This document shows positions 23,289-41,458 of a stretch of DNA of 64,000 bases, piece by piece. The number at the start of each line of letters is the position of its first letter. The stretch's first letter is position 1. The translations under genes were made by a program, and so were the position numbers. Under the pieces are notes generated by a model that saw only the letters and a list, made by a program, of their open reading frames with translations, was not told the origin of the DNA and did no database searches. Origin of the DNA: Mesodorylaimus sp. YZB2_4. Its lineage: Eukaryota > Nematoda > Enoplea > Dorylaimida > Dorylaimidae. Where the stretch lies: assembly GCA_030248295.1 (NCBI GenBank), contig JASANH010000924.1:141301-205300 (forward strand), in the 5' to 3' direction.

Positions 23289-26200
23289 TCATTCCTCAAA
23301 ATGTACCCGCATCGTCGACCCATTCATACCACCACTTTGCTTTCCACCACTGCTGAGTATGCTCGTACTTCTAATCATGGTGTTGCTTAAAGTGGCTATC
23401 CCATTCTTCACCACACTAGCCCCAGCGGGACTGATAACCGACTGCACGCGCGAAAGTTGTTGGTGCGGTCCGAATGATGGACGTTGCTGCAGTTGTTGCA
23501 GCCGCATGTGGTGCCTAGGCACCTTGCCCCGATATACTTCATTGAACGATTCGACTAGTATAGAGACGGGGAATGCCATAGTCAGAATGCCCACTATGCA
23601 CGCAATGCCCGATATCGTTCTTCCCAAGGAAGTGGCTGGGATTTCTAGAAGTTCAAACACGCGAGGTTCAGGCCTGGCTGAAATCGATACCAAATGGCTT
23701 ACCATCTCCGTAGCCGGTTGTGGTCAGGGTGGCGATACACCACCAGAAGCAAGCGGGTATACTTGTGAATACGCTACCATGCTCCTGATGTTCCAAGTGG
23801 TACATGATAGAAGAGAACACGACCATGTTGACAGCTACGAATAAGAGTAAAAGACCCAGCTCGGTCGAACTGCGCATCACTGTCTCGCCAAAGGTTCGCA
23901 TAGCCCTGACATAGCGACCTACTTTTAGAATGGTCAATATACGTAGGATGCGCATGAATGTCAAAATGGTGTACAGGATTTTATAATTATTTGACTTGAG
24001 ATCGATGCTGGCACTGCTAGCGATCCATTGCACATACCAAGGGGCCGTGGCCAAGAAATCCAGGATGTTCAAAGGACTCCTCAGACATAGGGTCTTCCGG
24101 TCAGCGGCTAAAAATCGAATGATTAATTCCCATGTGAACCAGAAAATACACACGATCTCCATGCCATCCAAAATGATGATGCCCCAATCGCACTGGGTAA
24201 AGTAGTTAGTGAAGTAGGAAGCCACACGACCGAGCAGCGTTGGTTTGTCGCCCTCATCCCACACCATTGTCTCGTTAGTGCTGATGTTCTGGTACAGGAC
24301 GGGGGCGTTGAGAAGCATGAGGATACTATTGAACGATTCTGGTCGTGATGGTGTGAAGTTGGACGAGTTGGATGAAGAGAGGTGGTTGCAGTCCTTAACT
24401 TCCGGCAGTGTGCGTACAACTTCGATTATGACGGCCAGAAGAACGAAAAAGACGGAGAGGATGGCAAAAACCTGAAAGAGGCTCGTGTATGCTATGTGAT
24501 CCGTGAAAATATTGCATACGGCCTGGTGGTCAATCCTCCGCATTGGTTATCCAATTAACCCGCCTCGTACCCTTCCTCTTCACCCAACTGACCACTGCGG
24601 TGTGCCTTCTTTTTTGGATCCCCCTTTTGAGTGAAACCTAGTTTTGCCTGTGGCCACCCAGTAACAAAACCATAATCAAGGCCGTGCGGGAACGGGCCAC
24701 GGACACCTTCCTTCTCTGAGTCAGCACCCCACATGAGGGCATCCTGAACCAGCCCCCAGATTTCTCGCAAAAGGGCGGATGGCCTCTGATCGCTGATGTT
24801 CTACTCTGGCTGTCTACTCGTTTGGCATCCATCTCTCCACTTGGAGCGTTGAGCCCGTGGCGACCACCCCCATACATTATACTGCAGTGTTATACACACA
24901 ATTAAGAGTAAAACAGAATTGCTTCGGCACGAGCAGTGCACCTGACAGCAAGGGCTACCACTTACCCAACCAGCCTTCGACTTGGTCGGTTTTTCGCAAA
25001 CCAGCCACAGCTTCTTCTTAAAATCGCCCCACTTGGATTTTGGAAAGATCGGCTCTTGAGGATCCACTCCTCCATCCTCCGCATTGGTTATCCCATTACC
25101 CGCCTCATACCCTTCCTCCTCACCCAACTGATCACCAGACAGAACCGCTGCCAAGTCGCCCACCCGCCAGAACCTCAATTCTTCGATGAGTGTCCACTCG
25201 CACACGGCAGGTGGACAGTGCAAAGTCCCTGTGCTGCAGTAGTTCAACACAACTTCGAATGCCAACGGGGAACGTTGGGCGAAGAACTCCTTGGTCTCGG
25301 GCAAGTAGAGGATATCCAACTCGTCCTCTAGTTCATACACCCTTTCCTGCACCACGGACAAGTTGGCTGTGTCGAAGGAGGCTAGAGTGGCCAGCACAGA
25401 ATCTGGATATCGCATGGCCACCGTCTTCAGGACTTGGAACGTGACACCTGAAAAGACACAATTTGTTTTTATTCGCCTAAACCCCTACTGCTGAAGCGAG
25501 CAGTTTGCTGTGCCATTTCGCGCGATCATTGAGAATGGCAGGACAGTTTCCCTTGCACTCGGGTAACGAGCAGTGAGACTGTGCATCGTGGGTATGTTCT
25601 ACTGTAGTATTCGACACCCTGTTATGGCCACCCTCATCAACACCTTTTGTCACGATGGTCCCCAAAAGCTATGGTCAAGCCTTACTGATTTCACCCATAA
25701 CTGGCAAGTATGGGTAGGGATACCCTGCCCCTCACATTGGCTGAATGAGTTTGTGAGTCGGAACCTGATCGTGAGGTGAACAAAGCAGGTAAGAGACAGG
25801 TATTCTCTCAATTCAAATTTAGATTCAGTCACACCTATGATCTCGGCCTTGCATCATCCCCCGCGCGAAATCCTTGGCTCCCCTTGGGGTGCTAGAATTT
25901 GCCAGAGGGCTGCAGCCACTGTAACGATCCATGACTACTGACTCATCGCGCCTATATAGTTTATTACAAGGGCTGTTTAGACTCACAGTCCAAGGATCAA
26001 TCCCACCAGTCAACCGCCAGCGAGGTTCTAAGGATCTGAGTTTCAGAGTGCAAGTTACCGCCAATACTTGAAGACCAAACCTTGACCTTCGGCCTTGGCC
26101 TTGTGTCTGGTCCTGACCTAACGTTATAGGGCACTGAGATTCTTGTGGGCCAAAGCCCGTTTTGCCCACAGCCGGTCAGCAATGAAACCTTGCAAGCAAG

Positions 26201-26835
26201 GCTGTGGAGGGACCAGCGCACACAGCAACGTCCCTTTGTGCGTCTTTACTTCGAGCACCTCTGCGCGAGGGCACCCTGGACTGGACACCTCAGACAATGG
26301 TGGGAGAAGTGTGAACCCTGTCGGTGTTCGGCAGCCGAGACTGTCTCCTCGTTTGGCTTCCGTCTCCCCACACGGAGCACCTCGGCGGTACCGGCTGAGG
26401 CATCCACGGCCTGGCGTGCAAGCTCAGCGATGGTTTATGATTTTCAAATCGACCTCCATCACCAGGGATCAAACCCGGGACGAGTCCAGTTACTCGCTCC
26501 CAAGCAATAAGGAGAGACGAATGCCGAATCGCTGCACCACCTCGACCACGGGGCACTGATAAGGTGTTCACACCTATCACGCACGCAGCCCATGACTCAC
26601 CACTGATATTCAGCCTGATAAACCAGAGGCCACTCTTCTCGTCTCTCCTACGATTCCCGATCTTCGATACCGGCATTCCAGGAGATGACTTGGACCTGCC
26701 TCGTTTCTGACTAACATCATTTTGCCACTGCAGGAATCGTCTTCCATTTTCCAACCTCGTCGCATACTCGTCCACAGACGCCGAATGCTGTAAGTGGGTG
26801 ATATTGTGGATTTGGCTTGCCAAATTCGCCAGCAT
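23289..26835 (-). CDS. Divergent voltage-gated K+ channel subunit (Kv), gene C
   Basis: Four exons fit: 26601-26835 (basic N-terminus and T1 start RLNISG), 24966-25447 (rest of T1, from VTFQVLKTVAMRYPD), 23703-24471 (S1 to filter), 23289-23644 (post-filter, S6, tail); 1842 nt, 613 aa. T1 has HX5C (HCPPAVC) and the helix EELRFWRV but no CC pair, so a zinc site is incomplete. S1 is VFAILSVFFVLLAVIIEVV; the S1-S2 loop is long and Ser/Asn-rich with possible glycosylation sites; S4 (LTFMRILRILTILKVGRYVRAM) has fewer spaced basic residues than A and B. The filter reads TTTGYGDE, with Thr for the usual Val. S6 ends MAFPVSILVESFNEVYRG, again without Pro-X-Pro. The intron lies just after GYGD, not inside the filter as in A and B. 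The weaker S4 and altered filter could mean a modulatory (silent) subunit, but that is inference. Intron 1 is filled with repeats. Confidence 0.87.
24536..24600 (-). repeat. Exon fragment of channel C duplicated into its own intron
   Basis: About 64 bases here match 25076-25139, which is coding sequence of exon 2 of the same gene (encoding about QLGEEEGYEAG), with few differences. The copy sits in intron 2, close to the S1 exon acceptor. Confidence 0.7.
25935..26130 (-). repeat. LTR-like dispersed repeat in intron 1 of channel C
   Basis: Resembles 56868-57110: both have a TATCGTTTATT/TATAGTTTATT-like start, AAGGGCxGTTTAG, a GGTTCTxAxGG word and a GTGTCTGGxCCTGACCTA word near the end. Identity is moderate. 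The other copy is bounded by a purine tract, so this may be a solo LTR. Confidence 0.45.
26140..26555 (-). repeat. tRNA-derived SINE, copy 2
   Basis: Minus-strand member of the SINE family at 9448-9945, with A-box-like GAGGTGGTGCAGCGATTCGG and B box GGGTTTGATCCC. The 3' part (CGGCTGTGGGCAAAACGGG) matches the other copies. It lies in intron 1 of K+ channel C. Confidence 0.78.
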
Positions 26836-27774
26836 AGTTCCACCTCTGCCCAGCACTGCATTGCTTGCTCTATGGTCTAACCTAGTCTACTCTACCTGGC
26901 ACGCCACCCTGAAACCAAAGACGAGGAAAGCACTTTTCGTAAAACGACCACGACACGCCATTCCGTTCCCTAAAAGGACAAAAACTGGTCTCGGAAACTT
27001 GGCTGCTTTTCATAAACGTGCCAAGACTTTGTTCCAAGTCCATCCGTCCTCACGACCTCTTCGATGACACATTGTCTTATAGTTATCAATCGCTACAGTA
27101 CATTGCGCATACAACGCAGTACTATGAAGGAAAGCACAGTCCAGTCCTGACAGTACAAAGCCTCAGTCATATTAACAGTAGCAGGCCCATCTGATATCAA
27201 CACAAGCTTATCACTTAACATAAATCTAACCAAAAACGTTAAATCTACACGCGTAACATTACCCATTAGCAGAATCCTATTCCCTAAAGCCTACTAGGGC
27301 CGTATCCATGTAATAAGTATGCATACAGTAAGATTACATATCTTACACATTCCACAAAAATGCATTACTTTCGATTTTAGACGAGCAAACGGCACCTCGC
27401 CTTCCTTGGACAGACATTAGCAAAAACATTACACGAATTCCAAAATATAGCAACCTTCACACGTTCAAATTACCCAAATAAAATTTCAGGAAGACCTCTG
27501 CTTACACAGTGTACCCTCACTCACAGACCTACATATTTTCAAATGCGATTTACACAAAATTAAATAAAAAACTCAAATTGAAAAATAACTTTTCCTTCGC
27601 TCATGCAGATTCGAGTACAAAGAAAAGCAATAGAGAAAAAAAAACTGAGCAAAATAGCAACACAAAACATACTCATCAGTTACAGACGTAATAAACTCGC
27701 TTACGTGAAAACAGTCAGACAACAAAGGTTGCTCTGCGTAGAATACGTATTCTCGTTTCGGTCCACAAGGCGCC
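26836..27774. other. Spacer between channel C and the SWIB gene
   Basis: Upstream region of channel C at the left, AT-rich sequence to the right. No gene recognised. Several short open frames are AT-rich noise. Confidence 0.4.
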
Positions 27775-27780
27775 TTTATT
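27775..27780 (-). promoter_or_regulatory. Poly(A) signal of the SWIB/DEK_C gene
   Basis: AATAAA on the minus strand only about 16 nt after the stop codon, implying a very short 3' UTR. Confidence 0.6.
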
Positions 27781-27795
27781 TTCACTGATCCATTT

Positions 27796-29387
27796 TCAAC
27801 TTTGAATCAATTTCGCGTCTTTGATATGAGTTTTTAATATTTTCATCATGCTGAACGCTTTGAATTTCTTGCATTCTAAAGGAAAAACAACTAAAATCCA
27901 GAGATTTAAGTATTTCAAAGCTGACTTACTAAAAACTTTCTCGAGCTGCTCATCGCAGATGACATATTGCTTATTCTTTGGGTCCTAAAATAAAATGTCA
28001 CATATTGGATATTTTTACTGAAAGTAAGTCCATACCATGAGGTTCCGCTCTTTGAATATCTTCCACATTCGACTTACGACGTCTTTTCTGGCCAACTAGA
28101 ACCAATAAGCTGATAAGATAAAAAGGTCGAAAAGTTTTTAAAAATATTTACGCGGTCAGTCCCCATAACAGCAGCCAATTCGTGTGACAATACGCACTCT
28201 TGACTATATAAAGAGTTCCCTAAAGAATAAACTATGCGAACAACAAAACCACAGTAACAAAGATGTGTGTACCTTTCTTTTTGCTACTTCCTTCTGAAGA
28301 AGCGGACTTAGATTTCGATGCCTTGGGTTTCTTTTCAACCTAAAACTAAGAATCCATTACTAACACCGTCATGACGTTGAAAAGTTCCGTATACAGCCTT
28401 TTGCTTCGACGAACGAGGCCTCATTCGGAGCTCCTGCTGTTGCAGTTTTCGAGCTAATGCTTCGTCATCAACCTAGAAAAATGTATGCTTTTGTATAAGA
28501 GAAAAATGAAGATAATTGTCACGATTTACGTCATCATCGCTTGAAGATGCGTCGCTGCCTTTAGCTTGGGCGTCAGATTCACGTCCCTTCTTACTTGACG
28601 ACTTCTAAAAAAAGCAAGTTATGTAAAATATTATAAGCGGATTAAAGCAAAAAACTGACCTTATGAAAATTATTATCGACAATGCCTGCATCCGAATCAG
28701 AGCCTGTACCCGAAGTAGAAGATGAACGACTTCTTTTTCGCTTTGACTGCGTTGAGCTGGTATTTGTCAATGACGAAGAACCGTTCTTGTTATCGGTCGA
28801 GACCGCCGAGGCACTTGGTTTGCCGTTGGACGCATCTTCACTGTCTGCTTCACCATCATCGTTTTCACTATCGCTTCCACTTTCTTGCTTTACGTCCTTC
28901 TCATCATTGATCAATGACATCAAAATGTCATCGATTTCTTGTTTTCTGAAACAGCAAGGTACCGTTGTTGAGATGAGATGGCAGAGATGGGTACAGTGGT
29001 AAGATTATGGCCTCCCACTGCAAACCACTGGCTCTACACCATCTGTGCATTACATAGATATAATGTGGCTTACGTCAACAGGATGCTAAGACAAGTGTAT
29101 CTATATCTAGATTGCACGAAGATGGGCACATGTCCAGCGTTACTAGGTGGGTGGGAACATATCCGCAAGTCCCTCTCTTATCCGTACCGTGGTGTCAAGT
29201 CCGTACGAAACTTCTCTTCCAATTGTTTTCGAACAGATTTCGATGATAAAGACGACAAATCGGCATTCCTGAGTATTTCTAAATTTACAAAATAAACTTG
29301 CAGATGTGCAACAAAAACCGACACTCAAGCTGCTTGGCCTATACCTCGAATTGAATCGCGAATCTGCAATTCTGAAATCGAAGCCAT
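27796..29387 (-). CDS. DEK_C + SWIB/MDM2 domain chromatin protein (UAF30/TRI1-like)
   Basis: Ten short exons join in frame, about 300 aa: 29345-29387, 29188-29278, 28660-28945, 28530-28604, about 28396-28472, 28273-28339, 28152-28219, 28036-28095, 27930-27984, 27796-27875. Exons 1-3 build a DEK_C domain (starts MASISELQIRDSIR; then ILRNADLSSLSSKSVRKQL and KQEIDDILMSLI). Exons 3-6 encode an acidic, Ser- and Lys-rich linker with KRKRSRSSS, a likely nuclear localisation signal. Exons 7-10 give a complete SWIB domain: LSHELAAVMGTDR, RKDVVSRMWKIFKERNL, DPKNKQYVICDEQLEKVF, CKKFKAFSMMKILKTHI. DEK_C plus SWIB is the architecture of yeast UAF30 (RNA polymerase I upstream factor) and related transcription cofactors, so a nuclear role in rDNA or general transcription is likely. 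Stop at 27796-27798. Exon 5 boundaries are the least certain. Confidence 0.88.
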
Positions 29388-29817
29388 ATTCTACGACTTC
29401 TTTAATTCCATGCACAAAAAACAACTGGTCGCAAAATATCACACCAACAAGTTCTCAAAGCCAAATGTTTCAATACAAACTAGATATTTTTTCCTTTCTT
29501 TTTCTTTTTAGACAAGGCAAGACAAAACAGAACACACAGCCGGTCGATGCCCCCAGTCCCGCCTGCGCTGCGACATTTCCGGTTACGATAAAAGTGTCAG
29601 TATCAGATAAAAATATAAAAATATATAAAACAAAACTTCCGCAAAAAAAAGATAGCTTAAAGAATTATCGCGCATTGTTCCCGAAAAGTCTCGCTAGAAT
29701 GTGAGAAATAATCCATAAATCTATATAATTTATCTGAAACTTATATTTACCGTGTCTGCACTTTGCGCGGGCCTGCGAATTTGGAAAAAGAAAAGACGTG
29801 CGTCTAATCCTGCAGCG
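29388..29817. other. Upstream region of SWIB gene and repeat flank
   Basis: Left part is the likely promoter of the minus-strand SWIB gene. The right end (from about 29790) is a dispersed repeat split by the MITE that follows. No gene seen. Confidence 0.4.
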
Positions 29818-29820
29818 TAA

Positions 29821-30980
29821 AGCGCGATGTATACTCGAAATGGAGAACGTGCGCACATCCAAAGTCCATTTCAAAAAAGACAGAAAACAGGGGTGTGCGC
29901 GCTCTTTTTGGCGATCTGTCCATTTTCTAGTATACATTGCCTCGAATGGAGACCCAAATGGAAGGAATGGTCCCTCCATCGAATGGAGACGGGAAGCCTG
30001 ATGGAGACTGTCTCCATTCGTGCCGCACGTGACGAGAGGACTTGGAAATTAATTCTGAATCCTCGTATTTTGGAATATTTCGAGAAAAATCGGCCAGTTT
30101 TGGCCATTTAGGAGGTACAGGCTCGTGAGCTTTTATGTAAATTCGATGAGTGGAGAAAACCAGGTATGTAATATCCGTATTTTACTTATTTCTTAATATT
30201 TTTTGAGGAGTGGCCTTAAAAAATACAGCATGGCTGTACAATGCACCCTCACCGTAAAGAGTCACATTTTGCGGGAGTTCCGTCATCTCACCTGCACTGT
30301 TATGAGCAAGGTTTGCAAGGTTTCGTCTTTAGCAATCATGTGCTAGATAAATTATAGGCCTAGGTATCATCAATCCGTTTATATGTTGGTCCTATTTCAG
30401 ATATGGAATTCGGATCACGTTGGCTAGAACGGGGATAGGAAATACTTGGTTCAGCTAAACAAAGAACATGTCGACGCCGGAAAAAGAAAATCAAGTACCT
30501 ATCGTTCCAACATAATGAAATTCGCGATGATTAGGCATCGCTGGCTCGAGGCAAACATGATGCTGGCGCGGTGTCAGAGTCTATTAGCAACATAAAAGAA
30601 GAGAACTAAACAGAAGATATGATGTTTCAAGCGAATCGATGATCTGTCTTGGCTAGATGATCAATTATTACTATTTTACTATTTTACTCCGTACTTATTT
30701 TATGTACAGTACGGTACTCTTATTTTGGAATTCTTTTGTGGTGAAAAATTTTCGGTTGTATCAGTTTGTAAAATTCCCAGTCCGTCAGACATCCTGTAGC
30801 TTTTTATTTCAAGAAATCTATATTTTATGTGCACATTTTTCATTATGTAATGCTAAGGTAAAATATAAGTGGAGACGCGCACATTTTTTCTTGTGCGCAA
30901 CACTTGGAATGGTCCACGAGGAGCCCGTCTCCATTCGCGATTTCTCCATTTTGTCTCCATTTTCGAGTATACATCGCGCT
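29821..30980. mobile_element. PIF/Harbinger-like MITE (1160 bp) with TAA target duplication
   Basis: Terminal inverted repeats of about 26 bp: the left end starts AGCGCGATGTATACTCGAAA and the right end is its reverse complement with one extra A. Flanking TAA occurs on both sides (29818-29820 and 30981-30983), the TWA target duplication typical of PIF/Harbinger. Internal ATGGAGAC words are repeated near both ends. No transposase ORF is present, so it is non-autonomous. The uninterrupted target repeat is present at 33671-33780 in opposite orientation, which confirms the insertion boundaries. Confidence 0.85.
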
Positions 30981-31568
30981 TAACACGCACAATTTTCCCA
31001 ACGGTTGCAGGCAGTGCTGCATACTTACTGCAAATTGCCGGTAATTCAAATTTTGCTTCCTCCTCCCTCCCTCCTCCTCCTTGTGCTCACGTCTGCTAGT
31101 TGCGTTTTACTTTACTTTGTATGATGTCTGACCTACGATATTAGTTTCGCGTCTTCCGATCTTCGAAATGATTCCTTGCAAGTTTTGTGGAAGTTCAGTA
31201 CGTTTCCCGACCGAAGATCTCTTTGGCGTAATTGCAAATTTTTCCATTGAAATGATGGTTTTCCTTGCTTGACGTGCGATGAGGTCTTTGGGAACCAAAC
31301 TTCTCACTGAACTTTATGAATCGACTTTACCTACTTTCGACCTGAACATGCTTCCGAAACACGAATCAAAGAATGGGTGCTATGGGCGAGGAAAGGGGCG
31401 GTTCAAATACGACGTCGTATGCAAATCAGCAATTTTTGACCCCCTCCACCCCCCCCCTCCCCCATCGTATTTTGTCGTTTTCCACCTGACCCCCCTTTAC
31501 GACGTCGTACAAGCCCATGCCCCCTCCCCCCCCCCCCCCAACCCTCAAAGGGGGAGTAAAGACATATC

Positions 31569-32765
31569 CAGTGTTGCCAACCTGAAACAACACGACCGGC
31601 GAAAGCTGAGATAAAAACCGGCGAAAAACCGGCGACAAAATAAGTGACCGGCGACAGAAAACCGGCGATCATAAAATGCATCAAAACACAGTGCTACTTT
31701 GTATACTTTTACTTCACATCAACAACTCGTGCATTTCGCATTAACGAAAAACAAAAATCGCCTTCTGCTGCCACTTCCTATAGGACTGTTTCAAGCACTG
31801 TAATCATGAATTCTTTCCCAAATTTTAAAACTGTCTCCGTCAACGACCAACTCTTCTATCTTCTCTTATGATCGTATATATTTTCCTAAAAGCGACCTAG
31901 GAGTTTTTTGATGGCAGATTCATCTTCTTCTGGGTTCAAACTATTGGGTAATGATTTTTCCTGATTTTCCCTGATTTTCCCAGGTTTTTGAGACAATAAT
32001 CCGATCTTTCCCCTAACATTTTTACCCTGACCTAGACTTGGTAGAAGAATTTTTAACTGGTTACATCTCCTAATCATGACATTTACAGATGAAGCCGTTG
32101 GAAAATAATTTGAATTTGGATGAAATGATGAAGCGATACCAATCCTTTAAACCACTTCATATTGTAAAGACGCCAAACTTTAAGCCAATGCAGCCTCTCA
32201 GTTTCTTCTGAATTTGGCTCTGAACCTACCATTTTCCCTGAGTTTTACGGGGAAAATAGGAAATTCCCTTGAAAAGTGTTCCAACCTTGTATGAGCCGTC
32301 TTTTTGCAAATTATTCAAGAGAATGGACGAAATGCTCAGGCATGACTTAGCCAGTAGGTATAATAACCTAAAGTGATTGGGCTGCAGGGCATCTAACGAC
32401 GTACTGCCCAGAAAGTTCGAAACGAAATAAAAAATTACTAGATAAGCGTTTCCAAATTTTGACGCAAAAAAAAGGGTGAGAAGAGGAAAAAGGAGATACA
32501 CAGCAATCTTGTGGACTGGGTTTAAATGATATGTCCGTACTTGGCACAGAAAAAGAGAATGCGTCAACATCAAAGCTGGCGGTCAATGCCAAAGTTTGCA
32601 CACTGTAGTGCTGGAGAGGGAAGCTTCCAGAACCGGCGACAAAACCGGCGATATTGAGGCTGACCGGCGAACGGAACCGGCGAAGATACCCGACCGGCGA
32701 AAAACCGGCGACAGGGTCAAAAACCGGCGACAAATCGCCGGTTTCCGGCGAAGTTGGCAACTCTG
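31569..32765. mobile_element. hAT-like non-autonomous DNA transposon (1197 bp)
   Basis: Exact 8-bp flanking duplication GACATATC (31561-31568 and 32766-32773). Ends are CAGTGTTGCCAAC and, inverted, CAGAGTTGCCAAC, the hAT pattern. Just inside both ends are clusters of ACCGGCGA units, about five at the left (31599-31670) and about eight at the right (32631-32750), likely transposase-binding sites. No hAT transposase or dimerisation motif is coded in the interior. Confidence 0.88.
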
Positions 32766-33047
32766 GACATATCTCAAAAAAAATTTTCATGAATTAATAT
32801 CTGCACACTTCACCACACCGTAATTTGATTTCAGTAACAAATTTGGTAGAGGTCAAATGTGCTGATGGTTTCACAGCTTGACTCTACGCCTTCAGTTCTC
32901 AAAGATTGTTTGGGAATTTTTGAAATGCGCTTGTTAAAAACCGAATAAGCATAAAAGCAATCGAATAAGTATAAAAGCAAAACGAATAACTCTGTATGAT
33001 AGAGCACATTTTCTTTATCAAACTTTCACTTTTTTGCTTTAAAAAAT

Positions 33048-33416
33048 TTTTTGGACTGAACCCCGTTTTTGCCTTCAGCTGGGCAGCAGTCAAACCTTGT
33101 AAGCAGGGCTGTGCGGGGGCAAGCACACCTGCAGATTCCCGCTGCGTGCCTCCTCTAGGAGCACCTCCACACGTGGGCATCCTGGACTGGACACCAACTT
33201 CCTCGGACGATGGCGGGCGGGGTGCCGTCTCTCCACTCGGAGCACCTCTAGGGTACCAGGTGAGTCACCCACGGCCCGGCGTGCAAGGTCAGCGAGGGTT
33301 TATGGTTCGCAAACCGACCTCTATCATCGGGGATTGAACCCAGGGTGATTCCAGCCTCTGCCTTCTGAGCAACATAGAAAAACAAATGCCAAACCGCGCT
33401 GCACCAAACGCGGCTG
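33048..33416 (-). repeat. tRNA-derived SINE, copy 3
   Basis: Minus-strand SINE copy with B box GGGTTCAATCCCC and the shared body GGTCGGTTTGCGAACC, CTCGCTGACCTTGCACGCC, GAGTGGAGAGACGG. The 3' end reads GGCAAAAACGGGGTTCAGTC then ATTTTTTAAAGC. It is the most complete match to copy 1. Confidence 0.8.
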
Positions 33417-33670
33417 CTTTCTCTAACAGACTGAGTCTGGCCAATCCACGTTATTATAATCAAAAATATGTTAAATAGGTAACCCAAAAGTGGCGGACCT
33501 GTGATCATCTGACCGTAATTAGGCTCTAGCAGAAGAGTTCCAACGGGAGGAAAAACGCTGCAATACCTAGTACGTTGCTGATACGCTTGTAGAAAATAAT
33601 GAATTAGAATAAAGCATGAACATGAACATGAAGCAAGAGTTTTGGCACCCTGTGGCGCTTTCAATATGCA

Positions 33671-33780
33671 TTACAGCGCAATTTGAATTACCCGCAATTT
33701 GCAATAAGTATGCAACGCTGCCTGCGACCGTTGGAAAAATTGTGCGTGTTACGTTGCAGGATTAGACGCACGTAAAGAAA
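33671..33780 (-). repeat. Empty-site copy of the repeat interrupted at 29.8-31.05 kb
   Basis: Reverse complement reads ACGTGCGTCTAATCCTGCAA, then CGTAACACGCACAATTTTTC. The same sequence at 29794-29820 and 30981-31052 is split by the 1160-bp MITE at the TAA. It lies about 100 nt upstream of the SMC3 start. Confidence 0.8.
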
Positions 33781-33880
33781 AGAAAAGAAAATGAAAATAT
33801 ATTTCAGTTTTGGCGCCAAAAATTTAGGAATTTGGCTTGCTTGGGATTAATCATTAAACTTCAGATTTTCGTTGTTTGAA

Positions 33881-40791
<6,911 letters not shown>

Positions 40792-41458
40792 GGTCTTGGA
40801 CTTTGTTGTTAAGTTCCCATTTATATTGCTTATCACGTAATTGATTTGGGGTGATGTAATTGTATCTTATCGATTGGCGAGTCTGATTTGGATGTAGTAA
40901 GCCATTACCATTTGATCCGTGAGTTGTGGGACGTGACATTGAGTAAAGGATGTGCGCAAGCGTGTGGGTGTGCAGTGAGTGACAAGTGATACGCCATGGT
41001 CTGCTTTGAGGGGGAAGGGAACTAAATCGGATTCAGGATGTTTAAAGCAAGCAGCACACAGCCTTGCAAGCACGTGTTCGATTCACGGAAAACTGGCTGT
41101 GCTGTGTGTCAACAAGCTTGTTGACCCCTATATTTGCTTTCAATTCGTGCATACTTGCCAAACAGACGGCAATGTTGTGTATAAACATGCTACTCTGCTT
41201 ATTGTACACAAGGCTTGTGGGTGGGGCAAGTGCGTGACGGACATGCAGTTGACATGAGGGGCTGGTGGGATCCGGGTTAAGTTGAATAGCTGACCCTTTC
41301 TGGAATTTAGGCTTTATTTGCGTGTGAACTCGCTAAATTTGTTGTAGTCTTATTTGGGAAGGCGAGAGCTGTGAGGTGGTTACGCGAAATTTTCTGTTTA
41401 AGGAAGGAATTGACTGAACATTAGTTTTTTAATCGAAATTATTCAAGATTAAACGATA
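40792..41458. other. Spacer between SMC3 and ferritin
   Basis: Both genes are on the plus strand, so this holds the SMC3 3' end and the ferritin promoter and 5' UTR. A tRNA-like B box (GTGTTCGATTCACGG) lies at about 41066-41080. No coding sequence seen. Confidence 0.45.

Noticed and set aside
27509-27788. Small ORFs of about 60-70 codons near 27.6 kb
   Set aside because: AT-rich frames overlapping on both strands with no motif, next to the short 3' UTR of the SWIB gene.
40960-41458. Iron-responsive element upstream of ferritin
   Set aside because: A CAGTGA word occurs near 40972 but the flanking bases do not pair into the IRE stem, and no other CAGUGN loop with a bulged C was found before the ATG.
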